From: Roseburia sp. CAG:303
GTDB lineage: Bacteria > Bacillota > Clostridia > Lachnospirales > Lachnospiraceae
Reading direction: 5' to 3'
NCBI GenBank assembly: GCA_000437755.1
Contig: FR900099.1
Coordinates: forward strand, 1 to 10,463
DNA: 10,463 bases
A program made the position numbers and the translations under genes. The notes beneath the pieces were generated by a model. It searched no databases, was not told the origin of the DNA, and saw nothing but the letters and a program-made list of their open reading frames with translations. Below, one piece after another: positions 1 through 6,846 of the stretch (positions are counted from its first letter, which is position 1; every line of letters begins with the position of its first letter).

Positions 1-16
1 GCATTCTGTTTTTCAC

Positions 17-274
17 TTACTGTTCACAGCAAAGATATTTCTCGATACCTGATATGGCTGCACCTTCATCATTTCCATCAGCCGTAACCAGAATATTTTC
101 ACCGGCTGCAATATTCAGTGTCATCATGCCCATGATGCTTTTGGCATTTACCTTTTTGCTGCCGTATTCCAGATAAATCGAGCTGTCAAACTGGCTTGCT
201 TCCTGAATAAACAATGCCACCGTTCCTACATTCAATCCATCTTTCACATTAACCATCATATCTCTTGCTATCAT
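17..274 (-). CDS. crh: Crh-like HPr paralogue lacking the PTS histidine
   Basis: An 85-residue HPr-fold protein. HPr normally carries phosphate from Enzyme I to sugar permeases on His15 and, when HprK phosphorylates Ser46, acts as a CcpA co-repressor in catabolite repression. Seen here: the active-site loop reads GLNVGTVA where HPr has GLHARPA, so position 15 is Asn and position 17 is Gly. The regulatory segment KSIMGMM is intact, with Ser46, Ile47, Met48 and Met51. The protein matches the length of Bacillus Crh, which has Gln15, and shares its VNAKSIMG stretch. Inference: it cannot serve as a PTS phosphocarrier but could be a Ser46 target of the HprK encoded at 3913-4851. Loss of Arg17, a CcpA-contacting residue that Crh keeps, makes CcpA binding uncertain. 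The ATG at 274 is supported by AAGGAGG at 284-290, 9 bases upstream, and places Asn exactly at 15 and Ser at 46. The gene overlaps whiA by 26 bases, suggesting translational coupling. It ends with TAA and no terminator is visible in the remaining 16 bases. Confidence 0.87.
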   Translation of the reverse strand: MIARDMMVNVKDGLNVGTVALFIQEASQFDSSIYLEYGSKKVNAKSIMGMMTLNIAAGENILVTADGNDEGAAISGIEKYLCCEQ

Positions 275-1232
275 TTCCTGTTTCCTCCTTATCTCTTAGC
301 TCTGTCGCTATTTCACTTATACGTTTTAATCTGTGGTTTACCCCTGATTTGCCAAGTGGTGGTGATAGCATTACACCTAATTCCTTGAGTGATACATCAG
401 GGTTTTTAAGCCTTACCATGGCTATTTCCTCCAATACATCCGGCAAAGCCGCCAGTCCCATTACACTGTCAATATATCTGATATCTTCCACCTGTCTTAC
501 CGCCGCATTGACGGTTTTGGTAAGATTCGCAGTTTCGCAGTTTACCTTGCGGTTTACCGAATTGCGCATTTCCTTCAGAATCCTGACATTTTCCAAATCC
601 ATTAACGAAATATGTGCCTGCATGACATTTAATAAGTCCACGATGCCGGCACCTTCTTTTATATATACCACAAAATGCTTCTTTCTTTCAACTATTTTCG
701 CATCAATTCCGAAAGTTTTTATAATTGCCGCCAGCTGAACCGCCTTCGGCTGACTTTCGCATACGATTTCAAGATGATATGCCTTCTCCGGTGCACTGAT
801 CGAACCTGCTGCCAGAAATGCCCCTCTGATAAAGGCTCTTTTGCAACAGTCCTGCATAATAATCACATTATTTACAATGGACATATTTTCTTCAATCTCC
901 CGGTTCTCATTCATCAGTCTGGTCGCCTGAAGAATACGGATTGCTGAAACATGATCATTTACTGTCACCGTATATACCCTGCTGTTTCGCAGATGTGCAT
1001 TCTGTCGTATGGAAACTTCCCCTTTTATCTTAAATGCTTTTTGTAATAAAGTAAAGTATTTTCTTGCAACAGCAATGTTTTCCGTGTGAATTTTTACGGA
1101 ATATTTGTTTCTTGCTGAGATTACCACATGACCGCATATACTGATAATTGCTGTTATTTCCGCAATCTGGCAGTGTCTTGCCGGTACTTCGGTCCGGGAC
1201 AGTTCTTCCTTTACATCTTTTGAAAATGACAT
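249..1232 (-). CDS. whiA: WhiA, DNA-binding protein of the WhiA/YvcL family
   Basis: A 327-residue WhiA protein. In Streptomyces WhiA is a transcription factor for sporulation septation. In Bacillus YvcL binds the nucleoid and affects cell division and chromosome segregation. Seen: the typical N-terminus MSFSKDVKEEL; a degenerate LAGLIDADG-homing-endonuclease-like core around residues 20-220, including KRAFIRGAFLAAGSIS at 131-146; and a C-terminal helix-turn-helix around 280-312 with SLKELG and SPPLGKSGVNHRLKRI, the family's most recognisable stretch. Length is normal for the family. The ATG lies 2 bases after the rapZ stop, and its GGAAAGGA ribosome site (1239-1246) sits in the last rapZ codons. 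Its own 3' end carries the ribosome site of the crh-like gene. It directly follows rapZ, whereas many Firmicutes have yvcK between them. Confidence 0.96.
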   Translation of the reverse strand: MSFSKDVKEELSRTEVPARHCQIAEITAIISICGHVVISARNKYSVKIHTENIAVARKYFTLLQKAFKIKGEVSIRQNAHLRNSRVYTVTVNDHVSAIRILQATRLMNENREIEENMSIVNNVIIMQDCCKRAFIRGAFLAAGSISAPEKAYHLEIVCESQPKAVQLAAIIKTFGIDAKIVERKKHFVVYIKEGAGIVDLLNVMQAHISLMDLENVRILKEMRNSVNRKVNCETANLTKTVNAAVRQVEDIRYIDSVMGLAALPDVLEEIAMVRLKNPDVSLKELGVMLSPPLGKSGVNHRLKRISEIATELRDKEETGNDSKRYDG

Positions 1233-1234
1233 TG

Positions 1235-2080
1235 CTATTCCTTTCCGATATCCCGGTGGGTTATTTTTATTCCATACTCTTCATCTTTTTTCAGACATTC
1301 GTACAGGCGGTTTGCAATCGTAACCGACCGGTGTTTTCCGCCGGTACAGCCTATGCTGATGACTAACTGATGTTTTCCCTCCGCAATATAATTCGGGATC
1401 AGAAACCGTATCATATCCTGCAGTTTTTCCAGAAATTCCCCGGAGACCGGAGATGACAGGACAAAATCCTGCACTTCTTTATCATTTCCCGTCTTATGCT
1501 TCAGATCTTCCTCATAATATGGATTTGGCATAAAGCGGACATCAAAGACCAGATCGGAGTCCACCGGTATGCCGTATTTAAATCCGAATGACAGGATATT
1601 GATAAACAAATTCTTATAATCTTTGTTCTCGACAAATATCTTTTCCATCTCACTGCGCAGATCCCTTGTCAACAGGTTATCGGTATTAACGATATAATCT
1701 GCACGTTCCTTTAAGACTTTCAGTTCCTTCCGTTCAAGTGCTATTCCTTCGTCCACACGTCCCTGCGAAACCAGCGGATGTGTTCTTCTGGTTTCTTTAA
1801 ACCGCTTAATCAGTGTTTCATCTCCGGCATCTATGAAGAAAATCTCTTTCTGCGGAATCTCATCCAGTACCCGCTCCAGATCATTGACATTTCCGCTGCG
1901 GATATCTACACCGAGTGCAACTTTATCAATCTTTCCTTTGGAGTCAAAAGAAAGATCAGCGAACTTTTTAATCAGTGCAATCGGCAGATTATCTACACAG
2001 AAATATCCGAAATCTTCAAGCATTTTCATTGCCGTACTTTTTCCGGCACCTGACATTCCGGTTACGATTACAAATCTCAT
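1235..2080 (-). CDS. rapZ: RapZ/YvcJ nucleotide-binding protein
   Basis: A 281-residue RapZ (YvcJ) protein, cytoplasmic. In E. coli RapZ is an RNA-binding adaptor that directs the sRNA GlmZ to RNase E and so controls glucosamine-6-phosphate synthase. In Bacillus YvcJ binds and hydrolyses nucleotides and affects competence; the GlmY/GlmZ system is not known in Firmicutes, so the target here is unknown. Seen: a P-loop GMSGAGKS at residues 8-15; DNLP at 30-33, a family motif; and the C-terminal domain with GCTGGKHRSV at 244-253 and the terminal THRDIGK. The ATG overlaps the murB stop as ATGA. The ribosome site AGGTGG (2085-2090) lies 4 bases before it, inside the last murB codons, so translation is probably coupled to murB. 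Confidence 0.95.
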   Translation of the reverse strand: MRFVIVTGMSGAGKSTAMKMLEDFGYFCVDNLPIALIKKFADLSFDSKGKIDKVALGVDIRSGNVNDLERVLDEIPQKEIFFIDAGDETLIKRFKETRRTHPLVSQGRVDEGIALERKELKVLKERADYIVNTDNLLTRDLRSEMEKIFVENKDYKNLFINILSFGFKYGIPVDSDLVFDVRFMPNPYYEEDLKHKTGNDKEVQDFVLSSPVSGEFLEKLQDMIRFLIPNYIAEGKHQLVISIGCTGGKHRSVTIANRLYECLKKDEEYGIKITHRDIGKE

Positions 2081-2979
2081 TTTACCACCTTAACTTCCAT
2101 CTCAAGCTTTACTCCGAAATCCTGAAATACCTTCTCCTGCACTTCCTGAACGAGTGTGAGAATATCCTGTGTTGTTGCATTTCCCCGGTTGATGACAAAT
2201 CCGCTGTGCTTCTCGGATACCTGTGCATCGCCTACGGAAAATCCCTTTAATCCTGCATCCTGTATCAGCTTTCCGGCAAAATATCCCTCCGGACGTTTAA
2301 AAGTACTTCCAGCACTGGCATATTCAAGCGGCTGCTTTTCTCTTCTCTTTGCCGCCAGATCATTCATCACAGCCTTTATCTCTTCCGGATTTCCATGCTG
2401 CAGCAGAAAGTCCGCTTCTAATACGATAAATGCTTTTTCCGGAATGATGCTGTGACGGTAAGACAGGTCTAACTCATCCCGGCTTAACCGGAAAATATTT
2501 CCCTGTGCATCCATGACTTTCGCCTGTACAAGGATATCTTTCATTTCGCCGCCATACGCACCAGCATTCATTACCACTGCACCGCCGACCGTACCCGGTA
2601 TTCCTGCGGCAAATTCCATGCCGGTCAGCCCTGCCTGATATGCCCGGTTTGCCAGCAGGGACAGTTTTACCCCCGCCCCTGCCGTAACTGCAGTATCGCT
2701 GATTCTGATATCATCCGGAAATCTGCCAATCTGTATGATTACACCTGCATAGCCTTCATCCGGGAAGAGCAGATTACTTCCATTCCCGATTACATAATAC
2801 GGGATTTTATTTTTCTCTAAATAAGTCCGGAGTTCCGGTAAAACATTCTCTTCCTGAACCGTAACAAAATAATCGGCTTCCCCTCCAGTACGGAATGTTG
2901 TATGCTTCTTCATCGGCTCTTTTGTCAGAACATTCTTTTTTCCTGCTATTTTTTCTAATTCTTCTAATATATTATTCAC
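2077..2979 (-). CDS. murB: UDP-N-acetylenolpyruvoylglucosamine reductase MurB
   Basis: A 300-residue FAD enzyme that uses NADPH to reduce UDP-GlcNAc-enolpyruvate to UDP-MurNAc, the second committed step of peptidoglycan precursor synthesis, in the cytoplasm. Seen (residues counted from the chosen start): the FAD-binding type 4 fold with HTTFRTGGEAD near 26-36, GNGSNLLFPDEGYAG near 66-79 and EFAAGIPGTVGGAVVMNAGA near 122-141; the catalytic Arg in SYRHS (about 175); the proton-donor Ser in AGSTFKRP (about 225); and the C-terminal catalytic Glu in LEMEV (about 295). The short form without the extra E. coli-type insertion fits the Firmicutes type. Start choice: three in-frame GTG codons lie at 2988, 2985 and 2979. 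Only the one at 2979 has a ribosome site at good spacing (AGGTGG, 5 bases upstream). A start at 2988 would give 303 residues directly abutting the ROK gene stop. Confidence 0.96.
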   Translation of the reverse strand: MNNILEELEKIAGKKNVLTKEPMKKHTTFRTGGEADYFVTVQEENVLPELRTYLEKNKIPYYVIGNGSNLLFPDEGYAGVIIQIGRFPDDIRISDTAVTAGAGVKLSLLANRAYQAGLTGMEFAAGIPGTVGGAVVMNAGAYGGEMKDILVQAKVMDAQGNIFRLSRDELDLSYRHSIIPEKAFIVLEADFLLQHGNPEEIKAVMNDLAAKRREKQPLEYASAGSTFKRPEGYFAGKLIQDAGLKGFSVGDAQVSEKHSGFVINRGNATTQDILTLVQEVQEKVFQDFGVKLEMEVKVVK

Positions 2980-2984
2980 CTGCA

Positions 2985-2990
2985 CCACCT
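2985..2990 (-). promoter_or_regulatory. Ribosome binding site that decides the murB start
   Basis: AGGTGG on the minus strand lies 5 bases before the GTG at 2979. It favours that codon over the GTGs at 2988 and 2985, which have no purine-rich site upstream. The same hexamer precedes rapZ. It overlaps the stop codon of the ROK kinase gene, so ribosomes finishing that gene would load directly on murB. Confidence 0.6.
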
Positions 2991-3909
2991 AATTTACCAT
3001 TGCTGCTGCACCATAGATACCTGCATCATTACCAAGTTCTGCCAGACAGAATTTTACATTTCTGCAAGGTTTGAATACATAAGTCTGGAAATTCTTCTCT
3101 GTCACATCCAGAAGAATCTTCCCTGCCCGGCTCACACCACCACCTATGACGATTCCTTCCGGATTCAGGACACAGGCACAGGAGGCGAGTGCCAGCCCAA
3201 GGTATCTTCCCAGTTCTTCTACTGCCTGCATGGCCAGCTCATCGCCCTCTTTTGCATAGTCAAAGACCTGTTTTGCCGTACAGCCCGCCGGAAGAGCGGT
3301 ATTGCCATTCTCTTTTCTCAGCTTTTCCGCTACCCGCACGATTCCGGTTGCACTGGCATACTGCTCCAGACAGCCTTTCTTTCCACAGCCACAGATATCC
3401 TGCTCCTGCGGATTCACCGGAATGTGACCGATTTCCCCGGCTCCGCCGTTTGCTCCTTCCAGAATTCTGCCATCGATAATGATACCGCCGCCGACTCCGG
3501 TTCCCAGTGTCACCATCATCATATTTTTCATGCCTTTTCCGGCACCTGCCACATACTCGCCAAGTGCTGCAGTATTGGCATCATTTCCGGCATATACCGG
3601 GACATTGTGAAAGGCTTTGGAAAATTCCTCCACGATGGAAAAGATTCCCCAGCCGAGATTTACGCAGCCAAGAATCATTCCCCGGTCAACCGGTCCCGGA
3701 AGCCCGATTCCGACACCCATACAGTCCAAAATCCCGTAGGATTTCTCCGCAATGATTTCATCCAGTTTTGCTGCGATATGTTCTATAATATGAGCACCCT
3801 GGTCGGATTTATCCGTCGCAATCTCATATTTTTCTTCTAATTTTCCATCCCCAGAAAACAGTCCTATTTTTACGGTTGTTCCACCAACATCCACACCAAA
3901 CTTGTACAT
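2989..3909 (-). CDS. glcK: ROK-family glucokinase
   Basis: A 306-residue ROK-family sugar kinase, most likely an ATP-dependent glucokinase producing glucose-6-phosphate in the cytoplasm. Seen: the N-terminal phosphate-binding motif DVGGTTVKIG (7-16); GNDAN (108-112) with the catalytic base Asp110; the second phosphate-binding loop GTGVGGG (136-142); GEIGH (158-162), whose Glu and His contact sugar and zinc; the ROK zinc cluster His162, Cys173, Cys175 and Cys180 in the pattern CGCGKKGC; and the adenosine-site motif IGGGVS (255-260). There is no N-terminal helix-turn-helix, so it is a kinase rather than a NagC/XylR-type ROK repressor. The family also includes fructokinases, N-acetylmannosamine kinases and allose kinases, so the substrate is not proven. 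The ATG at 3909 has AGGAG at 3916-3920, 6 bases upstream, inside the last hprK codons; the intergenic gap is 3 bases. Its place between hprK and murB ties glucose entry to the regulator operon. Confidence 0.92.
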   Translation of the reverse strand: MYKFGVDVGGTTVKIGLFSGDGKLEEKYEIATDKSDQGAHIIEHIAAKLDEIIAEKSYGILDCMGVGIGLPGPVDRGMILGCVNLGWGIFSIVEEFSKAFHNVPVYAGNDANTAALGEYVAGAGKGMKNMMMVTLGTGVGGGIIIDGRILEGANGGAGEIGHIPVNPQEQDICGCGKKGCLEQYASATGIVRVAEKLRKENGNTALPAGCTAKQVFDYAKEGDELAMQAVEELGRYLGLALASCACVLNPEGIVIGGGVSRAGKILLDVTEKNFQTYVFKPCRNVKFCLAELGNDAGIYGAAAMVN

Positions 3910-3912
3910 ACT

Positions 3913-4851
3913 CTACTCCTCTTCTCTCGGCTTTCCAAGATTTGCCTGCACACGGCGGTATAATTCCTGTGCCGCATTGTAACCCATCTTTTTCTGACGA
4001 TGGTTTACTGCCGCCGCCTCTACGATAACCGCAAGGTTTCTGCCCGGACGGATTGGAATGGAATAGCTTACTACTTTATTTCCGAGGAATTCAGTATATT
4101 CTTCATTCAGACCGAGGCGGTCGTATTCCTTATCCTTATTCCACTCTTCCAGCTTGATCACCATATCGATTCCCTGTGTTTCCTTTACACTTTCCACACC
4201 AAACAATGCCTTGACATCTATAATTCCAATTCCCCGCAATTCGATAAAATGTCTGGTGATATCCGGTGCCGTACCGATCAGGGTTTCATCACTTACTTTT
4301 CTCAGTTCCACTACGTCATCCGTAACCAGACGGTGTCCTCTCTTGATCAGCTCGATCGCAGCCTCACTTTTACCGATTCCGCTTTCACCCATGATCAATA
4401 CACCTTCACCGTATACATCGACCAGAACACCGTGAATAGAGATGCATGGTGCAAGTTCCACATTCAGCCAGCGGATGATTTCCGCCATAAAGGATGATGT
4501 CGTCTTCTGTGTGATGAGAACTGGTACTCCATACTTTGTTCCTGCATCGATCAGCTCCTGATCCGGCTCCATGCCTCTGCAGAATACAATACACGGAAAT
4601 CTCTGTGACATCAGCTTCTCATAGATCGCAAATTTGGATTCTTTATCCATCTGCTCCACATAGGAATTCTCGGTAAATCCGATAATCTGCACTCTGAGAC
4701 TGTCAAAATGTTCAAAATATCCGGTCCACTCCAGAGACGGACGATTGATATCCGGCACCGTTATTTTGATTTTATCGGTGTCAATGCCCGGATTACAAAG
4801 TTTTAAATCATAATTCTCTATCAGTTTTGATACTTTTACACTACTTGCCAT
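3913..4851 (-). CDS. hprK: HPr kinase/phosphorylase
   Basis: A 312-residue bifunctional enzyme that phosphorylates Ser46 of HPr and Crh-type proteins when fructose-1,6-bisphosphate and ATP are high, and dephosphorylates it by phosphorolysis when phosphate is high. It is the sensor of carbon catabolite repression in low-GC Gram-positives. Seen: an N-terminal regulatory domain (about 1-130); the conserved His140 in SIHGVLVDVYGEG; the Walker A loop GESGIGKS (155-162); the acidic pair Asp178-Asp179; the family signature ELRGIGIIDV (204-213); and the C-terminal IPIRPGRNLAVIVE (265-278) needed for phosphorylase activity. Length is typical. The ATG at 4851 has AGGAGG at 4863-4868, 11 bases upstream. 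It is the first gene of the six-gene operon and has its own promoter overlapping the end of uvrC. A likely substrate, the Crh-like protein, is encoded by the last gene of the operon. Confidence 0.97.
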   Translation of the reverse strand: MASSVKVSKLIENYDLKLCNPGIDTDKIKITVPDINRPSLEWTGYFEHFDSLRVQIIGFTENSYVEQMDKESKFAIYEKLMSQRFPCIVFCRGMEPDQELIDAGTKYGVPVLITQKTTSSFMAEIIRWLNVELAPCISIHGVLVDVYGEGVLIMGESGIGKSEAAIELIKRGHRLVTDDVVELRKVSDETLIGTAPDITRHFIELRGIGIIDVKALFGVESVKETQGIDMVIKLEEWNKDKEYDRLGLNEEYTEFLGNKVVSYSIPIRPGRNLAVIVEAAAVNHRQKKMGYNAAQELYRRVQANLGKPREEE

Positions 4852-4913
4852 ATTTTTTATTCCCTCCTGAACTTAATGTCTGCGGATTTGGCAATCCTTT
4901 TGACCTTAGCATA

Positions 4914-4942
4914 ATTATATATAATGCCGGCTATTTAGACAA
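4914..4942 (-). promoter_or_regulatory. Predicted sigma-A promoter of the hprK operon
   Basis: On the minus strand a -35 box TTGTCT (4937-4942, 4 of 6 consensus matches) is followed after exactly 17 bases by a perfect -10 box TATAAT (4914-4919). The -35 box lies in the last codons of uvrC and the -10 box in the gap. Transcription would start near 4907, giving a leader of about 55 bases before hprK. The -10 box is part of a 12-base perfect palindrome (4914-4925). A small 5-base-pair hairpin (GGATT/AATCC, about 4884-4897) lies in the leader; I assign it no role. No CcpA-type cre site was recognised here. Confidence 0.65.
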
Positions 4943-6772
4943 GCCTTTTCTGAAAAACTCATACACGTTTTTTGCCGTTTTTTCATTCATGGACGGAACT
5001 TTCATCAGTTCTTCCACCGATGCCTCTTTTATTCCCGCAATATCGGAAAAATACTTCATCAGTGCCTTCCTTCTTGCCGGCCCGATTCCTTCGATATCAT
5101 CCAGCACCGAATGAATCTGTGCCTTGCCCCTGAGACTCTTATGATACTCAATCGCAAAGCGGTGTGCCTCGTCCTGGATTCTTGTAATCAGCCGGAAGCT
5201 TTCCGAATGGGTATCGATCGGCAGCTCCGCCTCATGATACAAAAGTGCCCTCGTCCTGTGCCTGTCATCCTTGACCATGCCACACACCGGAATGTGAATC
5301 TGTAATTGATCCAGTACCTGGAGTGCAATATTGACCTGGCCCTGGCCGCCATCCATCATGATCAGATCCGGAAATCTGGAAAATTTATCATCTTCCTGTG
5401 CCATTGCATGGGTAAATCTTCTGGTCAGAACTTCCTCCATGCTGCCATAATCGTTCGGCCCTTCTATGGTTTTAATCCGGAATTTCCGGTAATCATTCCG
5501 TTTCGGTTTTCCATTCTCATATACAATCATAGAACCAACGGACTGGAAACCGGCGGTATTCGAGATATCGTATGCTTCGATGCGGTAATCGTTGTGGCTT
5601 TCGATTCCCAGCAGGGTAAAGATATCCTGCATGGCGCCGATGGTTCTCGCCTCTTCCCGCTTTACCTTGTCCCGATCCAGATCCAGCACCATCTTTGCAT
5701 TCTTCTGTGCCAGTTCCACCATTTTTTCTTTCTGTCCTTTTTTCGGATTCAGAATGGACACTTTATTTCCCCTTCTTGAAGAAAGATATTCCTCGATTAC
5801 CTCTGCTTCCCGCAGTTCATCCGATACCAGAATTTCCTTCGGAATAAACGGAGTGCCGGAATAATACTGCTTGATAAAACTCGTGAGAATATCCTCTTCC
5901 ATGGCTATCCGCACAAAGAAATGTTCCCTTCCCAGCACTTTTCCGCCGCGGATAAAAAATACCTGCACCACCGCATCATTTCCATCTGCCGCATATGCGA
6001 TTACATCACGGTCAAGTCCTTCCTCGGAAGTAATCTTCTGCTTCTGTGCCACACTTTTGACACTGGTAATCAAATCCCGGTATTCCGCCGCTTTTTCATA
6101 ATTCATGTCATGGGATGCATCATACATCTTCTTCTCTAACATTTTTATTACATCCGAATATGCACCTCCTAAGAAACGAAGTGCCTGCTCCACCTGCTTT
6201 CCGTACTCTTCTTTTCCGATATATCCCATGCAGGGTGCATCACACTGCCCGATATGATAATTCAGACAGGCTCTGCCATTGCCGATCTCCTTCGGAAGGG
6301 AACGGTTGCACGTCCGGATATGATAGATTTTCCGCAGAAGTTCAATGGTGTCCTTGACAGCACCCGCACTGGTGTACGGACCGAAGTAACGGGATTTATC
6401 CTTTTTCATGTCCCGGGAAAACAGAATCCGCGGATAATCTTCTCCCACAGTAACCTTGATGTACGGATAGGTTTTGTCATCCTTGAGCATGGTATTATAC
6501 CGCGGGCGATGCTCTTTGATCAGATTACATTCCAGAATCAGGGCTTCCAGTTCCGAATCCGTCACGATATATTCAAAATAGCTGATATGCGACACCATCT
6601 GGTCTATTTTGGCAGTACGCTTCCTGCTTGCCTGAAAATACTGGCGTACCCTGTTTTTCAAACTGATGGCTTTTCCGACATAAATAATCTCTTCTGACGC
6701 ATCATGCATAAGATAGACTCCCGGACTTGCCGGGAGCTTTTTTAACTCTTCTTCTATATTAAAATCTTCCAT
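4931..6772 (-). CDS. uvrC: Excinuclease ABC subunit C
   Basis: A 613-residue UvrC, the nuclease that cuts damaged DNA on both sides of a lesion marked by UvrA and UvrB. Seen: the N-terminal GIY-YIG domain making the 3' cut, with PGVY (17-20), YVGKA (31-35), Arg41 and Glu81; four cysteines at 155, 169, 177 and 181, matching the cluster reported to hold an iron-sulfur centre in E. coli UvrC; a UVR/UvrB-interaction helix pair at about 205-240; the RNase-H-like domain making the 5' cut, with Asp402 in AYDISN, Asp474 in MDGGQGQ and His544; and tandem helix-hairpin-helix motifs at about 557-606 (IEGIGPARRKAL and VPSMNEKTAKNVYEF). All catalytic residues are present and the length is normal. The ATG at 6772 has AAGGAA at 6781-6786, 8 bases upstream. 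It has its own promoter and is followed by the hprK promoter, so it may be transcribed alone or read through into hprK. Confidence 0.97.
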   Translation of the reverse strand: MEDFNIEEELKKLPASPGVYLMHDASEEIIYVGKAISLKNRVRQYFQASRKRTAKIDQMVSHISYFEYIVTDSELEALILECNLIKEHRPRYNTMLKDDKTYPYIKVTVGEDYPRILFSRDMKKDKSRYFGPYTSAGAVKDTIELLRKIYHIRTCNRSLPKEIGNGRACLNYHIGQCDAPCMGYIGKEEYGKQVEQALRFLGGAYSDVIKMLEKKMYDASHDMNYEKAAEYRDLITSVKSVAQKQKITSEEGLDRDVIAYAADGNDAVVQVFFIRGGKVLGREHFFVRIAMEEDILTSFIKQYYSGTPFIPKEILVSDELREAEVIEEYLSSRRGNKVSILNPKKGQKEKMVELAQKNAKMVLDLDRDKVKREEARTIGAMQDIFTLLGIESHNDYRIEAYDISNTAGFQSVGSMIVYENGKPKRNDYRKFRIKTIEGPNDYGSMEEVLTRRFTHAMAQEDDKFSRFPDLIMMDGGQGQVNIALQVLDQLQIHIPVCGMVKDDRHRTRALLYHEAELPIDTHSESFRLITRIQDEAHRFAIEYHKSLRGKAQIHSVLDDIEGIGPARRKALMKYFSDIAGIKEASVEELMKVPSMNEKTAKNVYEFFRKGLSK

Positions 6773-6808
6773 TCTGATACTTCCTTTTAACCAGTCATAT
6801 TTTTCTTA

Positions 6809-6837
6809 ATCTTAACATACCGGCAGTAATTTATCAA
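6809..6837 (-). promoter_or_regulatory. Predicted extended -10 sigma-A promoter of uvrC
   Basis: On the minus strand TTGATA (6832-6837, 5 of 6 matches to the -35 consensus) is separated by 17 bases from TAAGAT (6809-6814, 4 of 6 matches to the -10), which is preceded by TGT, an extended -10 element. The predicted start near 6802 gives a leader of about 30 bases before uvrC. The promoter lies between the stop of the ABC exporter gene and uvrC, which argues that uvrC is transcribed independently of the exporter. Confidence 0.6.
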
Positions 6838-6846
6838 GGTATGTCA
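6813..6846 (-). repeat. Inverted repeat framing the uvrC promoter
   Basis: Arms TGACATACC (6838-6846) and GGTATGTTA (6813-6821) pair over 9 positions, one of them a G-T pair, around a 16-base spacer. The outer end of the first arm is the stop codon of the ABC exporter gene. The spacer holds the -35 box of the predicted uvrC promoter and the second arm overlaps its -10 region. No T-run follows on either strand, so it is not an intrinsic terminator. It could be an operator or a coincidence. Confidence 0.35.

Noticed and set aside
1..16. Possible terminator or next gene after the crh-like gene
   Set aside because: Only 16 bases remain; no hairpin or start codon with a ribosome site can be seen.
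4000..4497. Plus-strand open frame of about 165 codons opposite hprK
   Set aside because: It is fully antisense to the conserved HprK catalytic domain and shows no domain of its own.
4900..4925. Possible plus-strand promoter (TTGACC ... TATAAT) that would drive antisense RNA into uvrC
   Set aside because: The spacing between the boxes is only 14 bases, and the -10 match arises because the site is palindromic with the minus-strand -10 box.
6813..6846. Possible intrinsic terminator after the ABC exporter operon
   Set aside because: The stem is AT-rich with a 16-base loop and is followed by AGATTAAG on the minus strand rather than a T-run, so it does not fit a rho-independent terminator.
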